DNA from: Sipunculus nudus
Taxonomy: Eukaryota > Annelida > Sipuncula > Golfingiida > Sipunculidae
Assembly: GCA_026874595.1 (NCBI GenBank)
Contig: CM049319.1
Location: forward strand, 2,942,601 to 3,006,600
DNA: 64,000 nt
Reading direction: 5' to 3'
In this document: one piece after another, positions 1 to 12,102 of the stretch
Position numbering within the stretch: the first letter of the stretch is position 1
How the letters are laid out: each line of letters begins with the position of its first letter
Position numbers and translations under genes: made by a program
Notes under the pieces: model-generated
Told to the model about the DNA's origin: nothing
The model's input: the letters and a program-made list of their open reading frames with translations, nothing else
The model's database searches: none

Positions 1-1255
1 CACTCATATCTCTGCAGTGACTTGACTAATTCACCTGAAATTCGGCATGCGTATACATCCTGGATAGCTTTTCTGATTTTATGACAGGTGGCGCCACCTA
101 CATTCACATTTACGCTGCAGACATCCAAGCTCATATCTCGGGAACCGTTTGACCGATCAGGAAAATTCTTTTGCACAAATGTAGCCCTTGGAGAGCTTTA
201 TAACATACACCAAAAATGGTGGCGCTACCTGCAACCATGTTTGCACAGTGTCCATCTGTTTGTCTGCCTTGGGTTAAAATCACTCATATCTCTGCAGTGA
301 CTTGACTAATTCACCTGAAATTCGGCATGCATATACATCCTGGATAGCTTTTCTGATTTGATGACAGGTGGCGCCACCTACAATCACGTTTACGCTGCAG
401 ACATCCAAGCTCATATCTCAGGAACCGTTCGACCGATCAGGAAAATTTTTTTGCACAAATGTAGCCCTTGGAGAGCTTTATAACATACACAAAAAATGGT
501 GGCGCCACCTGCAACCATGTTTGCACAGTGTCCATCTGTTCGTCTGCCTTGGATTAAAATCACTCATATCTCTGCAGTGGTTTGACTAATTCACCTGAAA
601 TTCGGCATGCTTAGACATCCTGGATAGCTTTTCTGATTTTATGACAGGTGGCGCCACCTACAATCAAGTTTACGCTGCAGACATCCAAGCTCATATCTTT
701 TGACCGATTGGGCCAAAATTTTGCATGTGTATAAATCTCACATAGCTCTTTATCATACGCAAAACTGGTGGCGCCACCTGCAGCCATGTTTGCACAGCTC
801 CCGTCTGTTTGTCTGCCATGGGATAAAATCACTCATATCTCGGCAGTGGTTTGACATATCTGCCTAAAATTTTGCAAGTTTATACATCCCCGACAGCTCT
901 CTTGATTTTATGACAGGTGGCGCCGCCTGCATTCTAGTTTATGCAGCAGATATCCAAGCTCATATCTTGGGAACCGTTTGACCGATTGGGCCAAAGTTTT
1001 GCATGTGTATAGTTCTCACATAGCTCTTTATCATACGCTAAACTGGTGGCGCCACCTGCAACCCTTTTTTGCACAGTGTCCATCTGTTTGTCTGCCAAGG
1101 GCAAAAATCACTCATATACATGTAGTGGTTTGACTTATCTGCCTTAAATTTTGCATATGTATACAACTTGGACAGCTTTCTGGATTTTTTGGTAGGTAGC
1201 GCAACCTACATACACAATTTGGCTGCAGACATCCATGCTAATATGCAACACTTCA
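1..1255. repeat. ~280-bp tandem satellite with a palindromic core
   Basis: About 4.4 copies of a ~280-bp unit; the phrase CACTCATATCTCTGCAGTG recurs at 1, 281 and 561, with diverged starts near 830 and 1109. Each unit is an internal dimer of ~140-bp halves, each half carrying a GGTGGCGCCACC-type core. The 14-bp perfect palindrome AGGTGGCGCCACCT is at 86-99, 366-379 and 646-659. Short open frames at 88-300, 368-589 and 611-832 are the same repeat read in different copies, not genes. Related ~127-bp units occur inside the lectin gene near 33600-34165. The array may extend beyond the left edge. Confidence 0.9.
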
Positions 1256-1299
1256 CCCGTTCCACTCTGATTTAGGCGGATACAAGTAGTCGCTTGTCG

Positions 1300-1315
1300 A
1301 CTACCCGTATTCTAG

Positions 1316-1347
<32 letters not shown>

Positions 1348-3810
1348 GATAATTCAATAAAATACCAACTCATTAAAATTTGCATCTATACAACCTGAAA
1401 GGTTTAAATTTCAATTCAACGAGTGTGTGTTTTTTCACTCGTCATTTTAGTTCTATTATATCATGTTTGGGCATAATATAGATAATAAATAAAAGAAATA
1501 AATAAAATAACAAACCGATAAGGTATCGTTTGTTTTCCGACGGTATACACACCTGGTTGATTACTATATATATATAGGAAACATTGAATTACTGAGATAA
1601 CATTATAGAGGATGATTTTATATTTTCCCAGACTATTTGTAATTTCTATTTCTGAATATTATTACATTATGAATGTTATATTGTATATTTAGGGAGGCAG
1701 GATATTAACTAGGACGGGCTACCTAAAACGTGTTTAATTTGTGATAACGGTGGCGCATTATTTACACATGTTGTCCATTCCTGAAACAATACAAAATCTA
1801 AAGATTAAACAAATATTCTCAGTCTTTTTAAAGTGACTACGAAATCGTGCTATTAAACATTTCATTGCCCATATTTTTGCGTCAGATCCAGAGTTTGAAC
1901 GGGCCATAATCTAAAAAAAAACTTTATTTACAACAGGGTTCTTTATTCATCTTTTATATTAAAAACAGATTAAATTATCAACAGATCTTTATTTCATGTC
2001 CTTGCATTTTTATTATTTAGAATAAAACATGGCTTAATGTAAAAAATAATGATGGTTTATGTACCCAGATTCAAATTATAAACATTATAACCAATTTATG
2101 ATTTTAATTACATCATAACCAGTGCATAATATACACAAAAAATAAACTGAGGAGCGCGATAGCCTCAAGAAGCCCCCATATGGACAGCTAAAGTGCTTCT
2201 GAGATAGCACCCATATTAGCCTGCTGCCACTTGGTCCACAGAAGCCGATATTTGATTCTAACATTACCGAAAAGGGGCAGTAGACGTTTTGTTCTTTGTG
2301 ATAGCCTAGGGAAGATTTATGGTAACTAGTTAATGTTATAACAGATATATAGGTTATGAGTCTGTGACAGAGCTGAAAGGTTGCCATAATTATCAACTTA
2401 AAGTGTCATTTGCCTCGCAGTCTCGCCACCATACAAAGTACAGAACAATATCAAGGTTTTCTGTTCGAGTATTAGTGTGCACAAAACAGCCTGCATACTT
2501 GTCCTGTGATGGAGACCATGTTTCACTGCAGAGAACGACCGTATTCCTTGTCTTGGCTATTTCTAAAACCATGGTAATTTGTTCAGAATAAGTCATTTTA
2601 CACAATGCATGCGTTCAGGGGAAATTCTCAGCACATATTTTTCGTATTCATTTTTACTGTGTAGAATAAACAAATGTTACAATGAGCGGCTAGTGGATAC
2701 AAAAGGAATAGATTTGGAGTATCACAATTTATTGATTCCTTGGAATAATGGGAGTAAAATACAGCATTCGCTCATCATTGCCACTTATTGTCTTTAATCA
2801 AATTTGTTACGTTATTACATCACAAAGTTATCTTCAAAGTGATATGTTCATGACTCGTTAAATAGGTAAACAAGCCTGGTCACCTAACTCAGACTTTCTA
2901 GCGTGTGCAGGTATCTGATACACAACCCGCTAGTTCACCTTACCTAATACACATTTAAAAGACCTGCTGCAAACCCCAAATTCAGTTACGATCGTTTAAA
3001 TTAACTCAACGCATAGCTGTAATTCAATATAAGGATTTTGATTTCACTTGAACACGTTTGTCGTTTACTCCTATATCATTTATGGTATTTTAACTATGGG
3101 CATTTTATACACCATTTATTATAGATTTGACACCCCTTATCAAACCGGTGTGATTGGGCTGTGTCTTCGTCAGTCCAACTACAAGTATTTCTGTTTGAAA
3201 GCAGTATGTAATAAGTGCCTTGTGGGTCTCTTTGAGGAGGCTGTTTTAAAATTCTGGAGAGGAAAAAGGTGATGTTCAACTCGAGTTAACCTTTAATTCA
3301 TGAGCCAAATGTAATGGCATCGTGAGCAGGCTACGTCACATCGAAAGCTGCACAAATATCAGCACGATAATGAGGCTAAGTCAGATAAAAGATATACTTG
3401 AAACAAACTCAGCACAGAGGCTACATCAGATGCAAAGTAGCCTTTTTATAACCAACGCAGTGAATCCATGTTCGCTTCTAGATTTGATTGGAATCACACT
3501 AAATGGCAAGGTGATGTCGGATGTGTATATAGCCTTTCAGGAGAGCTCGTCAAAGAGAAGATATCCAATGTAGGACGGATCCAAACAAGCTAATTGTGGA
3601 GGCTATGTTGGTTGCAAGGTAGCCTTCAAAGAATAGCTTGATTAAGGCCATGTGGGTGGTTGTATGGACTGTACATGTGCTGGGTACATGGCTATACGGG
3701 TTACAAGTGACGGCCTACATAACGCACGGCACGGCCGGCAGAAAGGACATTTCAGGTCTAAAATAGCCTCCATGGTAGCCCATTGGGATCAGGCTACATC
3801 ATCTTCGCCA
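1300..3810 (+). repeat. Composite dispersed repeat, copy 1
   Basis: A non-coding mosaic of modules that recur elsewhere in the window. An ATT-rich stretch (1317-1350) is followed by a 'CAGACTATTTGTAATTTC' module (1530-1700), a 'CATTCCTGAAACAA' module (1735-2070), a 'GGGGCAGTAGACGTTTTG' module (2140-2310), a 'GGCTAGTGGATAC' module (2660-2790), a 'GATTTCACTTGAA...CACG' module (3030-3260) and short units of the 'GGCTA-GTCAG-GCAA-TAGCC' type (3310-3800). Counterparts lie at 9065-10400 and 18690-19990 and, inverted, at 23485-25870. Copies are diverged and carry many stops. No transposase or reverse transcriptase is visible, so the mobile class is unknown. Confidence 0.7.
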
Positions 3811-3811
3811 T

Positions 3812-3895
3812 TATGGAATCACAAATATTACTATTACTATCACTATTACAACAACAACTACTACTACCTCTACTACTACTACTATTAGTAGTAGT
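3812..3895. repeat. Impure ACT/TAC microsatellite
   Basis: Trinucleotide-rich tract with interruptions, running from ATTACTATTACTATCAC into (CTA)n and ending in a short inverted AGTAGTAG block. The Tyr- or Ser-rich peptides it encodes are artefacts of the repeat. Confidence 0.85.
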
Positions 3896-4149
3896 GCTAC
3901 AACTCCTTTCACTTTCCTTCCACATATTCATTTTGGTTAAGTGATGTATGTATTTCACAGAGATAACAGATAAATGCCGCCCTACCTTCGTACGCTGTGC
4001 TATAACCTGTAGTAAATGCAATATAAAACCCAGGGTACAAGTCTGTATTTACGGCAATCACGGTTTCAGATTTAATTTTAAGAGATGCATTCTCAATAAT
4101 GGCAAATTTGTACAATATAACTAATTCAAGAGAATTGATCAAATGAAAT

Positions 4150-4335
4150 ATGCAGGGATAGGACGTAGCCTAGTGGTTAAAGTGTTGTACTTCGGAGTTG
4201 AAGATCCCCAGTTCAAATCCTACCGATGTCTCAATGGCGTCATGACGGTAAATCTCGCTAGAATCTCAGAGATTCGCTCTGATATGTTAATGACAGGTTT
4301 TGACTTCTGGATTATAACAATCTACGTTGAATAAA
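4150..4335 (+). mobile_element. tRNA-derived SINE-like element
   Basis: A tRNA-like RNA polymerase III promoter is readable: A box TAGCCTAGTGG at 4166-4176 and B box GTTCAAATCC at 4211-4220, with normal tRNA-like spacing of about 35 bases. The flanks do not fold into a clean cloverleaf with a paired acceptor stem and CCA end, so a SINE head or tRNA pseudogene is more likely than a functional tRNA. The 3' boundary near 4335 is a guess, and no target-site duplication is clear. Confidence 0.5.
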
Positions 4336-5063
4336 TCCAGAAGGCTAAATAATAATATATCATCCTTATCGTATGAATGCCTTTATCCTGATTCAATAGT
4401 TCCACCAACAGGCCATGGACCTATCTTTATAAATAATGAAATATGTATAATAAATGTAACACCAAAATTATGTCATTTTGACGGGAAAAATATGTTAAAT
4501 GGTGAACGACACATCATTGCTGAATTAATGCAAAAGGATAGGGATTCAAGTCCAATTTTTGAACGGTATATGAATTTTTAACAAATGCAAAATATATAAT
4601 TAAACAATATAAATAAAAACCTTTCCTGTAGTAAACTGGTGACATAGAATTATTCCCGGAGTAACTTTGAATCACATAGTCCCATTTGAAACTGGAACCG
4701 GTATTGAGAGACTTGTGTTATTATCAATGCAAACAAGTGAAAGTCTGTTATGACTGATTTAAATAAACATACATCTGTTTAGATAAATGAACATTTTTCT
4801 TTAACAAATTAAAACATGTTATTCTTCCATTGTTCTTTTGAACGATGAAGCATTAATCCTCAATTCCATTGCACACAATAAATATCATAGTCATATAATT
4901 AGTAAAGAAACATATATAGGAACAGTCTAGAAAAAGTTTTACAAAACCTGAGTCTGCTGGCTGCAGGAGAATATTTGCTTTACTGTAAAGTGATTTCAAT
5001 GTTATGAGTAGGCAAACCTGTCTGAAAAAATATCCAGAATTCAGTTGTCCAATTCCAGGACGA
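4336..5063. other. AT-rich DNA without a recognised feature
   Basis: The longest open frame (4327-4581, 84 codons) has low-complexity composition and no recognisable domain or splice structure. No repeat module of the neighbouring composite family is obvious here. Confidence 0.6.
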
Positions 5064-5140
5064 GTGTGTGTGTGTGGGGGGGGGGGGGGGGGGGGGGGAT
5101 GGAGGTTGGAATCAGGATGGAGGCTGTGATTCCAACCTCC
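5064..5140. repeat. (GT)n, 23-base G run and a perfect hairpin
   Basis: A short GT repeat leads into an uninterrupted run of 23 G (5076-5098). It is followed almost directly by a 14-bp perfect inverted repeat: GGAGGTTGGAATCA at 5101-5114 and its complement at 5127-5140, with a 12-base loop. Both parts can form non-B structures. Confidence 0.85.
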
Positions 5141-5864
5141 CTCCTCGATAACATCAAATTATGTAAATAAAAATCTATATCTATTTAACAGTGAAAACCG
5201 CGGGAAAAATCCCACCATGACAGGTGACTATTTAACTTTATTCAATGAATAAATCTCAGAGTTAACTGCCATTTGATGCCAGAATAAATTATATTGCTAA
5301 GTCAGAATCAATATTTTTTTCCTTAGTAACTCAAGTGTGTAGGCTTAAAAAAAAATAAAAAACACTACGTTCTCACACTTTGCAAACAGGGGCAGCACAT
5401 GTTTCGTCCCAGGAGTTAGACTGCAGTTAGCCTCCTGATGGTTCATGGTTCCGTTATTACACATGAACGGACTATGATGCTGTGACGGGTCCAAGGTAGC
5501 CTTCAGTTTCGACGGCTTAGACAAAGGCTATGTTACGCAAACCTTTCCTGCCCGTCTAACCGTCTTAAAATAAAATATAAAGAACATGAACTTAGAGGTT
5601 CGTTTTCATGCCCAAGTCCACATAGGGTATATAATTACTCTATTCCTGGCGGGGCTATGTTTGCTTGCGGTGGATATCTATATATCTGTTATCAGTTGTT
5701 GTACTATGATGATTGTTACTAAATGACTTGTTTTACAAGCACAGGGAATTATCAGCATATCATTGATTCAAATCCATATATTTTTTATTGTATAAATAAA
5801 AACAATGACTTAATTAGAGAAAAGAAAACAAGTTTTCAGTATTCAAATTATTTGTTTATCCGTG
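5141..5864. other. Non-coding spacer with one dispersed-repeat fragment
   Basis: 5378-5560 resembles the 'GGGGCAGCAC...GTTAGCCTCCTGATGGTTCATGG' module also seen near 21915-22080 and, more distantly, at 2270-2310. The rest is AT-rich with nothing recognised. Confidence 0.55.
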
Positions 5865-6835
5865 TGAAAACATTCATATAAGTTTGAATATGTGGCTAGC
5901 GGTTACGGAATGGGTAGATCTGGATTATAATATATCACTGATAATGGATGTACACGAAAAATTGGCATCCCATGTTCATACAGAAGAGTCTGGTTCCGGT
6001 CTAATATTATTCAAATATTCTACAAGTTCCTATGTTTTTTTTAAATTATTTGTTAAACAGTGTGGAAACATTCATAAAAGTTTGAACGTGTGGCTAGCGG
6101 TTACGGAATGGGTAGATCTGGATTATTACAAATCACTGATAATGGATGTACACCATATTATTGCATCCCATGTTCATACAGAAGAGTCTGGTTCCGGCCT
6201 AATATTATTCAAATATTCTTCAAATTCCTATGTTTGTTTAAGTTATTTGTTAAACAGTGTGAAAACATTCATATAAGTTTGAACGTGTGGCTAGCGGTTA
6301 CGGAATGGGTAGATCTGGATGATTACAAATCACTGATAATGGATGTACACGATATTATGGCATCCATTGTACATACAGAAGAGTCTGGTTCCGGCCTAAT
6401 ATTATTCAAATATTCTTCAAATTCCTATGTTTGTTTAAGTTATTTGTTAAACAGTGTGAAAACATTCATATAAGTTTGAACGTGTGGCTAGCGGTTACGG
6501 AATGGGTAGATCTGGATGATTACAAATCACTGATAATGGATGTACACGATATAATGGCATCCATTGTACATACAGAAGAGTCTGGTTCCGGCCTAATATT
6601 ATTTAAATATTCTTCAAATTCCTATGTTTGTTTAAGTTATTTGTTAAACAGTGTGAAAACATTCATATAAGTTTGAACGTGTGGCTAGCGGTTACGGAAT
6701 GGGTAGATCTGGATGATTACAAATCACTGATAATGGATGTACACGATATTATGGCATCCATTGTGCATATAGAAGAGTCTGGTTCCGGCCTAATATTTTT
6801 CAAACATTCTACAAACTCCTATGTTTACAATTGAA
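5865..6835 (+). repeat. 197-bp tandem repeat, about 4.9 copies
   Basis: GTGTGGCTAGCGGTTACGG recurs every ~197 bases, near 5890, 6088, 6285, 6482 and 6679. Other landmarks are GGGTAGATCTGGAT and AGAAGAGTCTGGTTCCGG. Copies are nearly identical, implying recent expansion. Since 197 is not a multiple of three, each open frame crosses about two units and stops, giving the overlapping 68-130 residue frames here; these are not genes. Diverged single copies lie at 2660-2790 and 9535-9640 and inverted at 24590-24680 and 25560-25660, so the array is a local amplification of one module of the composite repeat. Confidence 0.92.
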
Positions 6836-7365
6836 AAGAACCCTACGAATTTCGATTACGCACATAAAATATGGTATTGATATGATAATTTGTAATTCTA
6901 AAAGAAATCACAGTTTATCTCACAAAAGAATGTTTAATCAGACCTTTTGTAAAGCCCTGATAAGGTCGCTGATATCAAAATGAAACCTTGCGTTGTAGTT
7001 ATCTGATTATTCAATATTACATCTTAAATAATTAAAAGGGCCCTTATACAACTTAAAGTTTAAGTTAAGGGTTATTTTACTTTCACTTTACTACGGGGAT
7101 TGTTTACATATCATTCTGTTAATCAGTCATAGCATTTTGTGTGTGCCTTTTGTTTACACAAATTTTTGCATTTATGACGTCGATAATCAACCCACCGTTC
7201 AAATTACAGAGTTTAATCTTACTACATCTTCGGCAATTCAACCTTTGGTATCTCTTCTTGATGTGGCATGTAACCAGCGTCATACGGGGCTCTTGGCAAA
7301 GGTCATAATTCCCACACATTTGAAATGTAAACGGTCATGTTCAGCCGCAGTTGGTCTCTCATTTG
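6836..7365. other. AT-rich spacer without a gene
   Basis: No recognisable coding, RNA or repeat feature. Overlapping short frames on both strands at 7119-7397 lack any domain. Confidence 0.6.
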
Positions 7366-8350
7366 TGAGCCAAATGGCCTCCAGATCTGCATTGTGAAGT
7401 GGCTATGTCACATCCAACTTAGCCTCCATAGGTGTGAGCGACAATTAGAGCACTTGGCCCATTTTGTGTAGGGTCCACCGGACTGAATGCAATATGACAG
7501 GGCCGGGCTGAAGTGTGTCACCTTAAAATTAATAGGGGGGCCATTATAATGTGGTTTATTTTTTTTGATAACATAGGTTTTTAGCTTTTTAATCATGCCA
7601 AGATAATGTTTTTTTCTGCAGAGATAAAATTTTGACATGAGATGCAGTGAGAGGTGTGCTTTTTCCACAGTTTGCTCTGGGAGGTGCTGCCATCTTCAGA
7701 CAGGGAGGGAACTAGGCTTATAGTTCCTAAATGAGTCACATGAGGCGCCACTTTTTCCGCATTTGTAAACAGATTTCAACATGGTCTTTAAGACCAATGT
7801 GCTGGAGATGTCAAAATGTGGTCAGGTGTGTATGAATACGGCTTTGTTTACAATGATAATATATAGTGCAAATAATGCGTCAGTCTGACCTGACCTCCAT
7901 ATCAGCACGACAGAAAGGCTAAGTCACGTGTAACATAGACTTGAACCAGCTCATCACATCGCTATGTGAGATCAAGGTAGCCTTCATGTTAGCACAGCAG
8001 TGTGAAGGCCAAGTCGGTTGTCAGACAGACTCCAAACAAGCTTGGTACCAAGGCTATGTCAGGTGTAAGATAGACTAGAAACAAGCTCTTCTCAGGGCTA
8101 TGTCACAAGACCATTTCAGATGCAAGATAACCTTCATACTAACTCAAGAATGGCACATTGTTTGTCACATGGACATGAGACAGCTTGTTTCAGAGAAAGG
8201 TAGGATGCAAGATGGCCTTCATACAATCACTACGAAAAGGCTATGTGGGATGTGAGCTAACCTTCAAACATTGTCAGATGGCCTACATAGGCATGTGGCA
8301 ACAACGACATTTCAAATCTAATATAGCCTCCATGTTATAGGCATTTTACA
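7366..8350 (+). repeat. Cluster of short dispersed-repeat units
   Basis: Repeated use of phrases such as GGCTATGTCA, GACTCCAAACAAGCT, AGATAGACT and TAGCCTTCATGTTAGCAC at roughly 60-base intervals. The same phrases recur at 3310-3800, 19720-19990, 20330-20680 and 21620-21910, and inverted at 22885-23250. Units are diverged and frames broken. This looks like an old internal tandem array within the composite repeat. Confidence 0.7.
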
Positions 8351-8385
8351 CTCAAGCTGGGTTTCCTTCTTGATGTTTTCTCACA

Positions 8386-8408
8386 TTAATGATAATAATA
8401 ACAATAAC

Positions 8409-8453
<45 letters not shown>
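8386..8453. repeat. (AAT)n microsatellite
   Basis: A nearly pure AAT tract with a few AAC interruptions. Confidence 0.95.
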
Positions 8454-8559
8454 TCTTGTTGTACATTTAGAGAATTTTCACGTTATGGTATTTGATACAG
8501 ATACACTTTGAACACTTTGAACGTTTATAAAATAAGTGAATATACAGTAATACAACGTC

Positions 8560-10934
8560 CGAACCAGATTTCTAAAAACAAATACTGCCTTTAAACGTAG
8601 ACAGGTCGCTTTCAGAATGGTTACGATTCTGCCGCAGGTAAATTTAGAAAGCTGAGTGCAAATTAAAAAATTATCAACATTTTAATGATAGTTTCAGTTG
8701 ATGATCCTTTTGCAGATCAGTGCCCAATATATAAATGTGCCTCGTGCCTTTTTTATATTTTATATATTTTTTTTATATATTGCTCCTTAAGCAAAGATTT
8801 CTATAACATAGCAATCCAGAAAAATATACCTTTATTAGGTAATCATGAAAAACAGATGAGAGAACATTTAGTCACAGTATGGAATATAAGACAGTCACTC
8901 CCATGCACATTAGTATCATGTAATAATATTTGGTTATGGAGTGTCTTAAAACCTCCGCTGAGGGGTTGGGTAACTTGTCATTTGTCAAGGTTTTAGTCTT
9001 GAAAATATTGCGCAACACACCATACTTAATAAACTAAATAAATCCGAGGTGTCGTTGGATTTTAGATTTGACGGTATACAGGTCTGGTGGATTACAATTC
9101 ATTTAAATAGTAGGAAAAATAACTGGAATAAAATGAAACTAAATGTTTTGATATTATCCGAGATATTATTTGTAATTTCTATTTCTGAATATCATTACAT
9201 TAATTAATTAGTATTAATGATGACCCACTTTTTTAAACTGATATGCATTCCTGAAAACAAATTATAAAAAAAATACAGTCATTTTTTTAACGACGAAGAA
9301 CTCATTTTAATAAACCGTTCATGACACCATCATTACTCAGTGTCAGATCCAGAGGACGCTGCCATATTCTAATAAATCTTTATTTTCAGCATGATTACTT
9401 TACGCCTCTTATTAAAACAGAGAAAATTATCGACATATCTTTATTTTATGTTCATATATTTTATTGTTTAAGTAAAACGATGGCTTCATGAAAGAAAATC
9501 TTCAAGATTCATGTATTTAGATTAAAATTCTTACAGTGTGAAAATAAATACATATGTTAAATCAGTGGCTAGTTAATACGGAATAGTTAGATCTGGATTA
9601 TTACGATTCCTTGACAATGGGTATATTTCAAACAGACATCTTTTGTTTATAATCTTTGTTTTGGTTTCTGATAATGGTACTGTGTTATAGAAAGATTCTA
9701 CCAAGTTGTATATTTCAGCTCGCATTAAAACACACTTTATACTCATCTAACTCAGGTCCTATAATCTGTAGTGTCTGATACACAAGCACTTTACCTTACG
9801 AAAGTTTTATAAAACCTGCTGTAAGTTCTTGATATTCAGTTACTGGTGTCTGAATCAAACCTCGCATTTTTATTATTAGATATTTAAAAAGAGTCAAATT
9901 TGACCTATACAATCGAAAGATTTAAAGACCTTGGAAGTTATAAACCGTGATTTCACGGGAATACTTTTATGGTTTACCCCTGTATCATTTATAGTGTATT
10001 AAGTATAGACTTTTTATTCACTATTGATCAAATATAGAAATGCTTAATCAAATCCCCGTTCTATGGCAGGGGTTAATGGCTGCGTCTTCGTCAATCCCAC
10101 TGCTCTGTTTGAAGACCACTTGTAACTGTCTTATTGCGATCGTTGTGATGAAAGCCTTTTCAGTTAGCCAACTTAATATACAGAAAATGAAAATTGCTGG
10201 ATGAGATAGCTTCCATATGGACAGCATGCAGAAGGGCTCCTGAAACAGCTTCCATATAGCCTTGCGCCACTTGATATGGCGGATTGAGTAAAGAACCCGA
10301 TATTTGTTCCTAAGATAACCGGCAGGGGGCAGTAGAAGTTTTGTCCTTTGAGTTAGCCTCCTGAAAAGTCATGAGTCATATGTTTATTTCATAACATATA
10401 AACAGGCCATGAGGCTGTGACAGCTTTCTCATTTACAAACATGTACAGAACAAGATCATTAAAGTTTTCGGTTCGACTGTTCATGTTTACACAATACAGC
10501 CTGCATACTCACAGGCACTTGACACAATGTTTTCGGAATCTAACATGGCCTCCTGATCAGGACGGTAGCAAAGCAATTGGTTGTGATGGATTTAGTTTTC
10601 TCCTTCAACAAATATACTTTGGGTGTGTGAGGCTGTATGGATTTCGTTACTGCCTACAGCGACACCAGCAGAGAATCTCTTAGTTTGTTACCCTGAGCCT
10701 TTATAACCACTACAGTATATTGCTGGAGAGGGTCAGGGTTTAAATTTCATCTCAATAGATGGAATCCATAATTTACACATTTTTAAAATAATACCCGTAG
10801 AATGACAATAAAAGATGGATATACAGTAGAAAAGCAGTAATCGACATCTCAATTATGAAAGATAAGATAAGATATAATTTATTGCCAATACGGAATTTGG
10901 GTATCAAGCAACTAATATATGGCACAACTAAGAA

Positions 10935-10978
<44 letters not shown>

Positions 10979-11251
10979 TTAGGGTAATAATAATACTGTG
11001 TAAAAGCATATGATTAACGACTAGAAAACATATTTATGCTTTATATATGCTTATTGAACAAACGATATGTGATATAGATATGTGTATTACACAATTATAC
11101 CTGTTAAAGTTTCTTCATTTTTTAAGAAAAAAATATAACAAAAAAGGCTGCATGAAAAGTACTTTACAATAAATATCAATCCATAGAATAAAACTGAAGG
11201 ATACAATCATCACATAAAAAAGTTTTAATGATGATGATGATAATGATGTTG

Positions 11252-11282
<31 letters not shown>

Positions 11283-11410
11283 AATTATTATCGATAATTC
11301 AGTAAAGTATTACAACTATACAACCTTAAGATTTAAATTTACATTTTACTATGATTTCATTTTTTTACACATGTTATTTAAATAACAGTATTTTATCTGG
11401 GGGTATACCT
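8560..11410 (+). repeat. Composite dispersed repeat, copy 2
   Basis: Module order can be matched to other copies: 8570-8990 resembles 20860-21180; 9065-9530 resembles 1530-2070 and 21185-21620; 9535-9640 is a single relative of the 197-bp repeat; 9745-9850, 9945-10150 and 10195-10400 match 2880-3000, 3030-3260 and 2140-2310. An (AAT)n tract sits at 10935-10975 and another TTA-rich tract near 11250-11300. The 103-codon frame at 8685-8996 and the 88-codon frame at 10417-10683 lie wholly in repeat sequence and are not counted as genes. Confidence 0.7.
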
Positions 11411-12034
11411 AATTTATAACATAAATGGTACCGGTCAGTAATAAAACTACAAGTAGAATGCATGTAACTGGCGTCTCTTAGTGAAGGCTATGTTTTCCTA
11501 TCTAGGTTTACACTTACCAGTCGTCCGACATGTATCACGGCAGATAATGATGCTGAGTGACCGCATTTATCCCAAAATCGCTCCGGTGATTCCTCAACAT
11601 GAAACCTCTCTAAATATATTTAACAAAACAAACAATCTGCACATTCATATTTCTGGTCAGTGTTATTCCAGTGATTTTATGCTCAATTACTGGATATATC
11701 GCTCTCGGGCCTGACAAGCTTCAGCGGACTGCGTAAGTAACATCCAACAGCCTCGCTAAATCAAAAGCCGTGCCGCAGCTGCGCATGACACCACGGTACA
11801 ACAGTTACACAATAGTGTTAATGGGTTTATCATGTCTTAATTGCAATCACACGACTGGCATGCGAGACCTGGCTAAACTTCTCGGAGCTGAAACTCCATT
11901 TGTTATATACTCCTTAGTCAGACGGACTTTTGCAGGCTTTGTTGGTAGCATTCCGATGATACTATTGCCTGAATAAGCCATGTAGGTTATTTGGATGGAC
12001 ATTACATGAAGTGGGTACGGTAGTCGACCAGATG
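11411..12034. other. Unassigned DNA with short open frames
   Basis: Frames of 77 codons (11481-11714) and 68 codons (11770-11976) contain ordinary-looking amino-acid mixtures but no domain I recognise and no convincing splice partners. I do not call them genes. Confidence 0.5.
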
Positions 12035-12102
12035 GCCGAAACCCAGAACGCCGAAAACCAGAATACCGAACCCAAAATGCCGAAGCCAATCTTGCCGAAA
12101 AA
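12035..12102. repeat. 15-bp tandem repeat (GCCGAAACCCAGAAC type)
   Basis: Five degenerate units of 14-15 bases starting with GCCGAA or ACCGAA. GTCGGCA-type fragments reappear at 12235-12265, so this may be the end of a small element. Confidence 0.7.

Noticed and set aside
2085..2396. 103-codon minus frame
   Set aside because: It spans composite-repeat modules that recur, with broken frames, at 10195-10400, 18890-19085 and 24985-25150.
4161..4235. Functional tRNA gene
   Set aside because: A and B boxes are good, but I could not form a paired acceptor stem and a convincing anticodon arm, so a SINE or tRNA pseudogene is more likely.
5884..6834. Four related 68-130 codon frames as a small gene family
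   Set aside because: All are readings of the 197-bp tandem repeat, whose length forces frame changes.
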